Origin: Klenkia sesuvii
GTDB taxonomy: Bacteria; Actinomycetota; Actinomycetes; Mycobacteriales; Geodermatophilaceae
Length of the DNA: 64,000 bases
Direction: 5' to 3'
Assembly: GCF_037083825.1 (NCBI RefSeq)
Contig: NZ_JBAPLU010000022.1
Location: 13,193-77,192 of the forward strand
A program made the translations under genes and the position numbers. The notes under the pieces were generated by a model, which was given only the letters and a program-made list of their open reading frames with translations, had not been told where the DNA came from and searched no databases. Of this stretch, positions 25,623-33,520 are shown in pieces. Numbering within the stretch: the first letter of the stretch is position 1; every line of letters begins with the position of its first letter.

Positions 25623-26113
25623 GCGACCAGCCCCCGCACGCGCAGCTCGGTGATCTGGGCCAGCTGCTCGACGACCTCGGGACGCTCCTGGTCGGGGGTG
25701 TGCCCCAGCCGCCGCTGCAGCTCGGCCAGCAGCTCCTCCGGGGTGCGGCCGGCGGCCCGCACGAGGAAGACCTGGTCGAACTTCGCCTCGTAGTCCCGGT
25801 TCCCGGCCAGGATCGCCGCGCGGACGTCGTCCGCGGCCCCCGACATCGAAGCCTGCTCGCGGCGCGAGGACGACGCCTCCGCCGAGTCGCCGGTCACCCG
25901 GTCGCCGATGCGGGGATGCGCAGCCAAGGCGTCGCCGACCTCGGCCCAGGGCAGCGCCCGGGAGACCTCACCGGCCCAGTCGACCAGGGCGTCCACCGAG
26001 TCGTACGGCCGGCCGGCGACGACGGCGGGGGCGAAGGAGGCCGCCGCGTTGCAGGCCACCAGCGCCCCGGCGAGCTGCTCGTCGTCGGCGGTGTTGAAGT
26101 CGGCGAGGTCCAC
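25619..26113 (-). CDS. uraD: 2-oxo-4-hydroxy-4-carboxy-5-ureidoimidazoline (OHCU) decarboxylase
   Basis: 164 residues from the GTG at 26113 (MDLADFNTADDEQL). Catalytic elements AHPRIGD and SSSRREQAS, then FLVRAAGRTPEELLAELQRRLGH, are diagnostic. It yields S-allantoin. No Shine-Dalgarno precedes the GTG; the message may be leaderless. Only 21 bp separate it from the divergent DUF6986 gene, so the promoters overlap. Confidence 0.92.
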   Translation of the reverse strand: MDLADFNTADDEQLAGALVACNAAASFAPAVVAGRPYDSVDALVDWAGEVSRALPWAEVGDALAAHPRIGDRVTGDSAEASSSRREQASMSGAADDVRAAILAGNRDYEAKFDQVFLVRAAGRTPEELLAELQRRLGHTPDQERPEVVEQLAQITELRVRGLVA

Positions 26114-26134
26114 GGGTTGAGAGGATGCCAGCCG

Positions 26135-27337
26135 ATGAGCCTCCACGACGACGTCTACGCCGAGCTCGACCGGCGGCTGGCCCCGGTCGACGACGCCCGC
26201 ACGGCCGCCTACCCCGGCGAGCGGTCCGGCCGGCAGCCGGTGCACACCTGCTACGTGCCGGCCGACGCGGTGGTCCCCGGCCTGGTGGCCGCGTGGGGCG
26301 AGCAGGCGCTGGCCGCCCTCGACGAGCACGGCGTGCCCGACCTCGGGCTCGACCCGGCCCTGGTCGAGCAGGTGCTGCCGCGGGTGCGCGAGAAGCTGGC
26401 CCGCGAGCCGGTCGAGGACCTCCGCGTCGACAGCGAGGACGGCTACCGCGGCCCGCCCGACCGCGAGGACGACGACGTGCGGACGGCGGCCGCCGTGCTC
26501 GCCGCCGAGCCCACGCTGCCGCCGTTCTGGGGCACCCGGGCCAAGTCGCTCGAAGGACCCACCCGCCACCGCGGCGTCCGCTCCCTCGACCTGTTCCTCG
26601 GCGGCCTGGCCGGCCGGGGCCGCGCCGTGGTCACGCTGCCCAAGGTCACCGCCGTCGAGCAGGTCGCCGCGTTCCTGCCCGTGCTCGACGCCCTCGAGCA
26701 GGCGCACGGCCTGGCCCTGGACCTCGAGCTGCAGGTGGAGACCCCGCAGGCGGTGCTGGGCCCCGACGGTGCAGCCACCCTCGCCGCGATGCTGCACGCC
26801 GGCCGCGGCCGGGTGAGCGGGCTGCACTACGGGACCTACGACTACTCGGCCTCGCTCGGCATCGCCGCCGCGCACCAGGCCAGCGACCACCCGGCCGCCG
26901 ACCACGCCAAGGCGACGATGCAGGTGGCCGTCGCCGGCACCGGTGCGCGGGCGGTCGACGGCTCGACCAACGTGCTGCCGGTCGGCTCGCGCGAGCAGGT
27001 GCACACGGCGTGGCAGCTGCACGCCGGGCTGGTGCGCCGGGCGCTCCAGCGCGGCTTCTACCAGGGCTGGGACCTGCACCCCGCGCAGCTGGTCACCCGC
27101 TACACCGCCACCTACGCCTTCTTCCGGGCTGCCCTGCCGGCTGCGGGCGCGCGGCTGGCGGCCTACGTCTCCCGCGTGGACGGCGGGGTCCTCGACGAGC
27201 CGGCCACCGCCAAGGCGCTGGCCACGGTGGTGCTGCGCGGCCTGGACTGCGGCGCGCTCGACGTCGCCGAGGTCGAGGCGGCCGCCGGGCTGGACCGCGT
27301 CGCGCTGGACCGGCTCGCGGGGCGTCGTCCGACCTGA
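26135..27337 (+). CDS. DUF6986 aldolase-like (CitE/HpcH fold) protein
   Basis: 400 residues from the ATG at 26135 with GAGGA upstream. It has TIM-barrel features of the CitE/aldolase superfamily: EDLRVDSEDGYRG, RAVVTLPKVTAVEQV, LDLELQVETPQAVLG with the metal-binding Glu, and GLHYGTYDYSASLGIA with an Asp. Family members are found next to uricase genes in actinobacteria. The reaction is unknown; a role in metabolising a downstream product of allantoin, such as a glyoxylate-derived compound, is inferred from position. Confidence 0.72.
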   Translation: MSLHDDVYAELDRRLAPVDDARTAAYPGERSGRQPVHTCYVPADAVVPGLVAAWGEQALAALDEHGVPDLGLDPALVEQVLPRVREKLAREPVEDLRVDSEDGYRGPPDREDDDVRTAAAVLAAEPTLPPFWGTRAKSLEGPTRHRGVRSLDLFLGGLAGRGRAVVTLPKVTAVEQVAAFLPVLDALEQAHGLALDLELQVETPQAVLGPDGAATLAAMLHAGRGRVSGLHYGTYDYSASLGIAAAHQASDHPAADHAKATMQVAVAGTGARAVDGSTNVLPVGSREQVHTAWQLHAGLVRRALQRGFYQGWDLHPAQLVTRYTATYAFFRAALPAAGARLAAYVSRVDGGVLDEPATAKALATVVLRGLDCGALDVAEVEAAAGLDRVALDRLAGRRPT

Positions 27338-27446
27338 CCTGCCGCACCGGTCGGGCTAGCATGACCGATCGGCGCCCCCACGAGTCGGAACCGTCGTGCC
27401 CGACCGGGTGAGCCATCATGGGACACGGTCGGACGGAGGAGGTCGG

Positions 27447-28385
27447 GTGGGCGCGGTGGCTCCCGGGCGGGTGCACGCGCTGGCCACCCCTGTCGACGAC
27501 GACGCGGTCCTCGCCGCCGTGCTCGGCTGGGCCCGGCTCGGCGAGGACGCGGGCGACCTGACCGTCGCCGCGGTCCTGCCCCGGTTCGCCGAGCACGTCC
27601 GGGCCGCGCTGCCGGGCGTCGAGGTCTGCGAGGTCGGGAGCCCCACCCCGCGCGGGCCCGAGGGCATCGCCTGGCAGCTGGGCATGGTCGCCCGGGCCCA
27701 GGCCGAGGGCCGCCGGTTGCGGGTGGTCGGCCAGGTCCTCTGCGACGACCGGCGGAGCTGGGACGAGCTGGTCCGCAGCGAGGCCGCCTACGAGCACGTG
27801 CTCGGCCAGGCGCCCGTGGCCACCCTGTGCCTCTACGACCGTCGGCGCACCCCGGCCGACCTCCTGGACGCCGCGTTGCGGGCCCACCCCCAGCAGGTGG
27901 TCGACGGACAGGTGGTCGGCAATGCCGGTCACGTCGACCCGGCCGCGCTGGTGACCTCGCTCGGGGTCCCGGTCGAGCCGGTGCAGCAGGAGCAACCCGT
28001 CCTGGTCGTCGACGACGCGACCTCGCTCCCCGCCCTGCGGCACGCGCTCCGCGCCGCGCTCCAGGGGCGGCTCGGTGACCGGGACGCCGACGAGGACGTC
28101 CACATGGCGGCCAGCGAGATCGCCGCCAACGCCTTCCGGCACGGGGTGCGCCCGGTGTCGGCCCGGGTGTGGGCGTCGGCCCAGCGGGTCGTGGTCTCGA
28201 TCTCCGACGGCGGGCACACGTTCGCCGGGCCGCTGTCGGGCTACCGGCCTGCGCACGGCGACGACCTGTCCCGCGGCGGCATGGGCCTGTGGTTGGCCCG
28301 CAAGCTGTGCGACCACGTCGACCTCGAGCAGACCGAGCGGGGCCTGACCGTCCGGCTGACCACCGCCGTCCGCCACCAGGCTTGA
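27447..28385 (+). CDS. MEDS-domain sensor with HATPase (anti-sigma-kinase-like) domain
   Basis: 312 residues from the GTG at 27447 with GGAGGAGG upstream. Residues ~5-180 match the MEDS/DcmR sensory domain (HALATPVDDDAVL, QVLCDDRR, HVLGQAPVATLCLYD). The C-terminal ~120 residues are a GHKL ATPase of the RsbW type: EIAANAFRHG (N-box), SDGG and GGMGLWLARKLCD (G-box). There is no phospho-acceptor His domain, so it probably acts as a serine kinase or anti-sigma switch responding to a small molecule. It is 31 bp upstream of the NmrA gene. Confidence 0.75.
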   Translation: MGAVAPGRVHALATPVDDDAVLAAVLGWARLGEDAGDLTVAAVLPRFAEHVRAALPGVEVCEVGSPTPRGPEGIAWQLGMVARAQAEGRRLRVVGQVLCDDRRSWDELVRSEAAYEHVLGQAPVATLCLYDRRRTPADLLDAALRAHPQQVVDGQVVGNAGHVDPAALVTSLGVPVEPVQQEQPVLVVDDATSLPALRHALRAALQGRLGDRDADEDVHMAASEIAANAFRHGVRPVSARVWASAQRVVVSISDGGHTFAGPLSGYRPAHGDDLSRGGMGLWLARKLCDHVDLEQTERGLTVRLTTAVRHQA

Positions 28386-28394
28386 CGGGAGGGT

Positions 28395-28413
28395 CCCTCA
28401 CCGCTGAGGTAGT
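28395..28413 (+). promoter_or_regulatory. Regulon motif, site 1 (nmrA-marR)
   Basis: CCCTCACCGCTGAGGTAGT lies four bases before the GTG of the NmrA gene and overlaps its Shine-Dalgarno. On the other strand it reads ACTACCTCAGCGGTGAGGG, matching the consensus TACCTCAGCGCTRAGGTA shared with five other sites in the window. Confidence 0.65.
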
Positions 28414-28416
28414 GCC

Positions 28417-29247
28417 GTGATCGTGGTGACGGCGGCCGGGGGCAGCACGGGGACGGCGGTGGTGCGCGAGCTGCGCGCGCGGGGGGAGCAGGTGCGGGCC
28501 GTGGTGGGCAGCGCCCGCCCCCGACCCGAGCTCGACGGGCTGGGGGCCGAGGTGGTGGTCGGCGACCTCGTGGGTGACCCGGCGGGGTTGCCGCTGGCCG
28601 GCGCCGACGCGCTGTACCTGATCTGGCCCAACTTCGAGCCCACCGAGGCCGCCGGCGCGCCGGCCGCCTTCCGTGCCGCCCGCGAGGCGGGGGTGGGCCG
28701 GGTGGTCTACCACTCGGTGCTGCGGCCGCAGCTGCGCGCGATGCCCCACCACGCGGCCAAGGACCGGGCCGAGGAGGCGCTCGACGCCGCCGGGGTCCCG
28801 TGGCGGGTGCTGCAGCCCTGTGCCTACGCCGACAACCTCGACGCCGCGCTGGCCACGGCCGCCGAGACCGGGGAGCTGCGCAGCGCCTGGGGGACCCGGC
28901 AGGCGCAGTCGCTGGTCGACCTGCGCGACGTCGCCGCCGCGGCCGCCGTCCTGCTGACCGCGGACGGGCTGGACGGCGGCACCTTCGAGGCGGTCGGACC
29001 GCAGCCGCTCACCGCGGTCGACGTCGCCGCGGCCATGGCCGAGCACCTGGGCCGGCCGGTGCGCGCCGTCGACACCCGGGCCCCCGAGCAGGACAGCTAC
29101 GCCGGGCGGTGCCTGCGCACCATGTTCGAGCACTACCGGGCGCACGGGTTCACCGGCAGCCCGCGGGTCCTCACCGACCTGCTCGGCCGGGCGCCGCGCA
29201 CCTACGCCCAGCACCTCGCCCAGCACCTCGCCCAGCTGCCCCGATGA
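28417..29247 (+). CDS. NmrA-like NAD(P)-binding protein
   Basis: 276 residues. The Rossmann motif TAAGGSTGTAVV is at residues 5-16, with an atypical-SDR layout lacking the YxxxK catalytic pair (YHSVLRPQL stands where it would be). This is the NmrA/HSCARG group, which either reduces small molecules or senses the NADPH/NADP ratio. The GTG start is preceded directly by regulon site 1. It overlaps the MarR gene by four bases, so regulator and Rossmann protein are made together. Confidence 0.8.
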   Translation: MIVVTAAGGSTGTAVVRELRARGEQVRAVVGSARPRPELDGLGAEVVVGDLVGDPAGLPLAGADALYLIWPNFEPTEAAGAPAAFRAAREAGVGRVVYHSVLRPQLRAMPHHAAKDRAEEALDAAGVPWRVLQPCAYADNLDAALATAAETGELRSAWGTRQAQSLVDLRDVAAAAAVLLTADGLDGGTFEAVGPQPLTAVDVAAAMAEHLGRPVRAVDTRAPEQDSYAGRCLRTMFEHYRAHGFTGSPRVLTDLLGRAPRTYAQHLAQHLAQLPR

Positions 29248-29780
29248 GCGGCGATGCGGTGACCGGCGACGCGATGACCGGCGACGCCATGGACGTCATC
29301 CTGGCCCAGTGGGCCCGCGAGCGCCCCGACCTGGACTGCTCCCCGATGGGCATCATCGGCCGCATCTCGCAGCTGCAGCGCGAGGTGTTCCTGGCCCAGC
29401 GGGCCACCTTCGCCAAGCACGGGCTGGACGCCCCGTCCTTCGACGTCCTGGCCGCCCTGCGCCGGGCGGGGGAGCCCTACCAGCTGACGCCGACCGCGCT
29501 CATGCGCACCGCGCTGGTCACCAGCGGTGCGATCACCCAGCGGCTGGACCGGCTGGAGGAGAAGGGCCTGATCACCCGCGAGCGCAGCGAGGCCGACGGC
29601 CGGGCCGTGGTGGTCACCCTGACCGCGGCGGGCCGGGCGGCGCTGGACGCGGCGCTGCCCGACCACCTGGACACCGAGCACGGGATGCTCGACGGGCTGA
29701 GCCCGGCCGAGCGCGAGCAGCTGGCCGAGCTGCTGCGCCGTTTCCTCGTCGCGCTCGGCCGGGTGCCCTCAGCCGAGTAG
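29244..29780 (+). CDS. MarR-family regulator, candidate controller of the regulon motif
   Basis: 178 residues. The winged helix-turn-helix is at about residues 60-135: LTPTALMRTALVTSGAITQRLDRLEEKGLITRE (two stretches), then RSEADGRAVVVTLTAAGRA is the wing. MarR proteins bind 16-20-bp palindromes, usually in their own promoter. The only palindrome at this operon is regulon site 1, which recurs at five other promoters in the window, so this protein is the best in-window candidate for the binder (inference). The 3' end overlaps the convergent ald gene by 12 bp. Confidence 0.85.
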   Translation: MSGDAVTGDAMTGDAMDVILAQWARERPDLDCSPMGIIGRISQLQREVFLAQRATFAKHGLDAPSFDVLAALRRAGEPYQLTPTALMRTALVTSGAITQRLDRLEEKGLITRERSEADGRAVVVTLTAAGRAALDAALPDHLDTEHGMLDGLSPAEREQLAELLRRFLVALGRVPSAE

Positions 29781-30872
29781 GTCGGCCACCGGGGTCCAGG
29801 GCAGGTCGTGCGCGGCGGCGACCGGCTCGCTGGTGAGGACGCCGTCCAGGCTGGTGAGGCCCCTGGCCAGCACCGGCGACGCCGCGGCCGCCCCACGCAC
29901 CCCGTGGTCGGCGACGGTGACCAGGTACGGCAGGGTCGCCGAGGTCAGCGCGAGGGTGGAGGTGCGGGCGACCGCGCCGGGGATGTTGGCCACGCAGTAG
30001 TGCACGACGCCCTCCTCGACGTAGGTGGGCTCCGAGTGCGTCGTGGCCCGGCTGGTCTCGAAGCAGCCGCCCTGGTCGATGGCGATGTCGACCGCGACGC
30101 TGCCCGGACGCATCGAGGCGATCATCTGGCGGCTGACCAGCTTCGGGGCCCTGGTGCCCGGGACGAGCACGGCGCCGATCAGCACGTCGGAGTCGGCGAC
30201 GTAGGCCGCCAGCCGGGCGCGGTTGGGCTGCACGAGGTCCAGCCGGCCGTCGAAGACGTCGGAGAGGTACGCCAGCCGCGAGGGGTTGGTGTCGAAGACC
30301 CGCACGATGGCCCGCATGCCGACGGCGATCTTGGCCGCCTCGGTACCGGAGACGCCGCCGCCGATGATGGTGACCTTGGCGGCCGGGGTGCCGGGCACGC
30401 CGCCCAGGAGGACGCCGGCGCCCCCGGCCGGGCTCTCGAGGTGGTGCGCGGCGGCCTGCACGGCCATCCGGCCGGCGACCTCGCTCATCGGCGTGAGCAG
30501 CGGGAGCCGGCCGTCGGCGGTCTGCACGGTCTCGTAGGCGATGGAGTCGATGCGTCGCTCGAGGAGGAAGTCGGTGAGCGAGCGGTCGGCGGCGGCGTGC
30601 AGGTAGGTGAACAGCTGCTGGCCGGGCCGGAAGCGGTGGTACTCCTCGGGCACCGGCTCCTTGACCTTCACGACCAGGTCCGCGTCGAAGACGTCGTCGA
30701 CGACGCGCGCGCCGGCGGCCTCGTACTCCTCGTCGGCGAACCGCGAGCCGGTTCCGGCGCCCCGCTGCACCAGCACCTCGTGGCCGTGGTGCACCAGCTC
30801 GGCGGCGCCGTCGGGCTGCAGGGAGACCCGCTGCTCGTTGTCCTTGATCTCGGTGGGGATGCCGACGCGCAC
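29769..30872 (-). CDS. ald: Alanine dehydrogenase
   Basis: 367 residues from the GTG at 30872 (MRVGIPTEIKDNEQRVSL), with AGGAGG eight bases upstream. The N-terminal catalytic domain has Lys and His in VKVKEPVPEEY and YLHAAADRSL. NAD binding is at TIIGGGVSGTEAAKIAVGM near 170-188, and DIAIDQGGCFETSRATTHS is the conserved late block. It interconverts alanine with pyruvate and ammonia. It is divergent from an Lrp/AsnC gene, the same arrangement as mycobacterial ald/aldR. Confidence 0.95.
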   Translation of the reverse strand: MRVGIPTEIKDNEQRVSLQPDGAAELVHHGHEVLVQRGAGTGSRFADEEYEAAGARVVDDVFDADLVVKVKEPVPEEYHRFRPGQQLFTYLHAAADRSLTDFLLERRIDSIAYETVQTADGRLPLLTPMSEVAGRMAVQAAAHHLESPAGGAGVLLGGVPGTPAAKVTIIGGGVSGTEAAKIAVGMRAIVRVFDTNPSRLAYLSDVFDGRLDLVQPNRARLAAYVADSDVLIGAVLVPGTRAPKLVSRQMIASMRPGSVAVDIAIDQGGCFETSRATTHSEPTYVEEGVVHYCVANIPGAVARTSTLALTSATLPYLVTVADHGVRGAAAASPVLARGLTSLDGVLTSEPVAAAHDLPWTPVADLLG

Positions 30873-30991
30873 GGGGACCTCCTGCTGTGATGGGTGGCAC
30901 CATCCAGCCACCGGCTGCGGCAGACCGCCAGAGGGGACGAACAAGTGCGCACAGATCGACGCCCGAGCCGCACGGTGTGCGGTGGACGGTC

Positions 30992-31453
30992 GTGACGGGG
31001 TCTGGTCGCCGAACGCTCGACGACATCGACCGCCGGCTGCTCGAGCTGCTCCGGGCCGACGGGCGCCGTCCGAACAACCAGCTGGCCGCCGCGGTGGGCC
31101 TGTCGCCGTCGACGTGCCTGGCCCGGGTGCGGGCCCTGGTGGCCGACGGGGTGATCACGCGGTTCACCGTCGAGGTCGACCCCGACGTGCTGGGGGCGCC
31201 CCTGCAGGCGCTGGTGTCGGTACGGCTGCGGCCGGGCGCCCGCCATCAGCTGACCACGTTCGCCGACGGCCTGCGGGCGCTCCCCGAGGTGGCGCAGTTC
31301 TTCTACGTCGCCGGGGCCGAGGACTTCGTGGTGCACGTGCGCGCCCGGGACACCGCCCACCTGCGCGACTTCGTCACCGACCGCATCTCGACCCAGCCGA
31401 TGGTCGCGGCGACGAACACCAGCCTGATCTTCGAGCACGAGCGCGGCCGCTGA
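30992..31453 (+). CDS. aldR: Lrp/AsnC-family regulator (AldR-like)
   Basis: About 153 residues from the GTG at 30992; a GTG at 30977 is an alternative and the frame is open upstream. The helix-turn-helix is LDDIDRRLLELLRADGR...LAAAVGLSPSTCLARVRAL; the C-terminal half is the RAM effector domain (FFYVAGAEDFVVHVRARD). It is divergent from ald, as AldR is in mycobacteria, and probably activates or represses it in response to amino acids. Confidence 0.88.
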   Translation: MTGSGRRTLDDIDRRLLELLRADGRRPNNQLAAAVGLSPSTCLARVRALVADGVITRFTVEVDPDVLGAPLQALVSVRLRPGARHQLTTFADGLRALPEVAQFFYVAGAEDFVVHVRARDTAHLRDFVTDRISTQPMVAATNTSLIFEHERGR

Positions 31454-31471
31454 CGGCCGGCCGGACGGCGG

Positions 31472-31840
31472 TCAGCGCGTCGGGGTGCCCCCCGCCGGCG
31501 CGTCGGGCGCGGGGACGCCGGGTCCGGTGCCGTCGAGGGCGGGGACGTCGGCGGACGGGACCCAGGTCAGCGCCCCGTCGGCGTCGAGGACGGTGACCTC
31601 CACGACCACCCCGGGCAGGCCGGACCCGGCCACCGTGCGGGCGATTGCCGTGCCGGTCTCGACGAGCGCGGTGGGGAGGTCGGGTCCCTCGGTGCAGCCC
31701 TCGACGTAGAAGACCTCGGGGACGTGGGGGTCCTCGCGCACCGCCGTCCCGGTCGGGCCGTCCACCCGCAGCGAGATGCCCAGCTCGAAGGCGTGCGCCG
31801 CGTCGGTCTCGACGACGGTGCAGGTCACGTACGTGGGCAA
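31472..31840 (-). CDS. Unrecognised 122-residue protein under regulon site 2
   Basis: 122 residues from a TTG at 31840, chosen because CAGGAG lies five bases upstream. A GTG 12 bases downstream is possible. Two cysteines (YVTCTVVET and EGCTEGPD), alternating beta-type segments and a Pro/Ala-rich tail (PGVPAPDAPAGGTPTR) are visible. There is no signal peptide or membrane segment, and I do not recognise the family. Regulon site 2 lies 104 bp upstream, oriented like the sites at other regulon genes, and YcaO is divergent on the other side of it. It may be a small partner protein of the regulon. Confidence 0.6.
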   Translation of the reverse strand: MPTYVTCTVVETDAAHAFELGISLRVDGPTGTAVREDPHVPEVFYVEGCTEGPDLPTALVETGTAIARTVAGSGLPGVVVEVTVLDADGALTWVPSADVPALDGTGPGVPAPDAPAGGTPTR

Positions 31841-31943
31841 CGGAACTCCTGGTCTCTTCGCTCGTGTCGACGTCCGGGGCGACCCGGGGGGCCACCGCTC
31901 GGTGCAGTGCCGACACCACCATGCCCTGTTCGTCGCGCGGACA

Positions 31944-31960
31944 TACCTCAGCGCTGAGAC
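31944..31960 (-). promoter_or_regulatory. Regulon motif, site 2 (122-residue gene / YcaO)
   Basis: TACCTCAGCGCTGAGAC with its 3' context on the minus strand (GCTGAGGTATGTCCGC) follows the same pattern as sites 4-6 (GCTGAGGTACTTCCGC). It lies between the divergent 122-residue gene (104 bp away) and the YcaO gene (134 bp away). Confidence 0.7.
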
Positions 31961-32045
31961 ATCACCGGGATGAGTGAGCTGTGCGGCGACGGTGGCCACC
32001 CCGCGCGACCGCCACCCCACCCGGGTCCGCCGGCGCTGACCCCCG

Positions 32046-32078
32046 GTTGCCGGGACCACTGCGGGTGGCCCCGGCAAC
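32046..32078 (+). promoter_or_regulatory. Inverted repeat in the YcaO leader
   Basis: Arms GTTGCCGGGACCAC (32046-32059) and GTGGCCCCGGCAAC (32065-32078) match 13 of 14 with a five-base loop, ending 15 bases before the GTG at 32094. It could be an RNA hairpin or an operator; nothing distinguishes the two. Confidence 0.4.
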
Positions 32079-32093
32079 GGGCACAGTGGCGTC

Positions 32094-33509
32094 GTGACCG
32101 ACCCGTCCGCCGCCTACCGGTCCGCCCTGCCCACCGGGTGGACCACCGAGCTCGACCTGCGCCCGTACGACCGCACCGGCGTCCCGGTCACCGCCACGGT
32201 GTGGCGCTCGACCGACGGCACCCGCTCGGGCCACGGGGTGGGGTACGGCGCCTCGGTCGGCGCGGCGGCGACCGGCGCCTGGGGCGAGCTGGCCGAGCAG
32301 GTGCTGCTCGACGACGCGTTGCTGCACGTGGAACCGCGCACGGCCACCCACGCCGAACTGGTGCGCGAGCGGGGCGTCGACCGGGTGGCCGACCCGCTGA
32401 CCCTCGTGCTGCCGGCCGGTGCCGACCCCGACCGGCCGCTGCGCTGGCTGCCCACCACCCGGTGGGCGACGGGCGAGGAGGTGCTGGTGCCGGCCGAGTT
32501 CGTCGCCCCGCACGCCGGCGGCATCGCCGCACCCCCGCCGGGCGGCGGCTGGCTGGTCACCCCGATCACCAACGGCATGGGCGCCGGGGACACCCTCGAA
32601 CGGGCGGTGGCCCACGGGATCGGTGAGCTGCTGCAGCGCGACGGCGACACCGTGGACTTCCGGGCGCTGGACACCGGGCGGGTCATCACGGGCATCGACG
32701 ACCCGCAGACCGCCACCCTGCTCGCCGAGCTGGCCGCCGCGGGGCTGGAGGTCCTGGTCAAGCTCGACAGCACGGAGTTCGCCGTCGTCGTGCACGCCGT
32801 GGCCCGCGACGCGGCGGCCGACCCGCCGGTCGTGCTCAGCGCGATCGGCGAGGCCGCCGCCCCCGACCGGGCCGAGGCGGTGCGCAAGGCGGTGCTGGAG
32901 CTGGCGTCCTCGCGCGCCCGGCGGGCGTTCGCCTTCGGCCCGCTGGACCGGGTCCGCGAGCTGCACCCCGGCTACCTGGCCGCCGAGCTGGCCGCCCCGC
33001 TCGGCCCGCAGGAGCCCCGCGCGCTGGCCGCGATGACGTCCTGGGCCGACCTCACGACCCCCGAGCTCGACGACCTGCTGGCCCCGCTGTGGCGGTGCAG
33101 CTCCCCGGTGCCCTACGCGGAGCTGCCGACCTCGGACGCCGCCGGCCCCGCGGACACCCTCGCGCTGTACCGGGACCGGCTGGCCGGGTTCGACCTGCTC
33201 GTCGCCCCGGCGCGGGCCGGCGACGTGCACGTGGCGAAGGTGCTGGTACCCGGGCTTGAGGTGGAGACGCTGTCCTACGGGCGGATCGGCGAGCGGGTGG
33301 CCCGCCGGCTGCTCGACCGGGGCTCACCGCTCGTGGGCCGCGGGCCCGCGGAGGGGCCCCACCGCCGGCAGGTGCGGCTCACGGCGGACGCGACGGAGCG
33401 GCTGGGCGGGCCCGTCTGGCTCGACGTCGCCGCCGTCGACCGCACGGTCGGCCGGCTCTACCCGCTGTACCGCGAACCGACCCGGCACGCGCCCGAGCGC
33501 CTGCGCTGA
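32094..33509 (+). CDS. Stand-alone YcaO-domain ATP-dependent protein
   Basis: 471 residues with a GTG start. The YcaO ATP-binding pattern is present: SGHGVGYGASVGAAATGAWGELAEQ (seen in two stretches), NGMGAGDTLERAVAHGIGELLQRD with the metal-binding glutamates, and later GEAAAPDRAEAVRKAVLELASSRARRAF. The C-terminus (GERVARRLLDRGSP and onward) is complete, without the proline-rich tail of azoline cyclodehydratases. YcaO enzymes activate amide oxygens with ATP to make azolines, thioamides or amidines. No precursor-peptide, TfuA, dehydrogenase or E1-like partner gene is adjacent. The neighbouring regulon suggests a small-molecule amide or ring substrate rather than a peptide (speculative). Confidence 0.82.
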   Translation: MTDPSAAYRSALPTGWTTELDLRPYDRTGVPVTATVWRSTDGTRSGHGVGYGASVGAAATGAWGELAEQVLLDDALLHVEPRTATHAELVRERGVDRVADPLTLVLPAGADPDRPLRWLPTTRWATGEEVLVPAEFVAPHAGGIAAPPPGGGWLVTPITNGMGAGDTLERAVAHGIGELLQRDGDTVDFRALDTGRVITGIDDPQTATLLAELAAAGLEVLVKLDSTEFAVVVHAVARDAAADPPVVLSAIGEAAAPDRAEAVRKAVLELASSRARRAFAFGPLDRVRELHPGYLAAELAAPLGPQEPRALAAMTSWADLTTPELDDLLAPLWRCSSPVPYAELPTSDAAGPADTLALYRDRLAGFDLLVAPARAGDVHVAKVLVPGLEVETLSYGRIGERVARRLLDRGSPLVGRGPAEGPHRRQVRLTADATERLGGPVWLDVAAVDRTVGRLYPLYREPTRHAPERLR

Positions 33510-33520
33510 TCAGCGCAGGC
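33499..33520. terminator. Perfect 22-bp palindrome spanning two convergent stop codons
   Basis: The 22 bases at 33499-33520 equal their own reverse complement. The centre contains TGA (YcaO stop, 33507-33509) directly abutting TCA (permease stop on the other strand, 33510-33512). Both proteins therefore end in the same Leu-Arg residues. It may be a compact bidirectional termination signal. Confidence 0.5.

Noticed and set aside
31970..32626. Cys- and Pro-containing frame just before YcaO as a possible RiPP precursor
   Set aside because: The start is followed by Pro/Arg-rich frame-shadow sequence running into YcaO; no leader-core pattern or Shine-Dalgarno.
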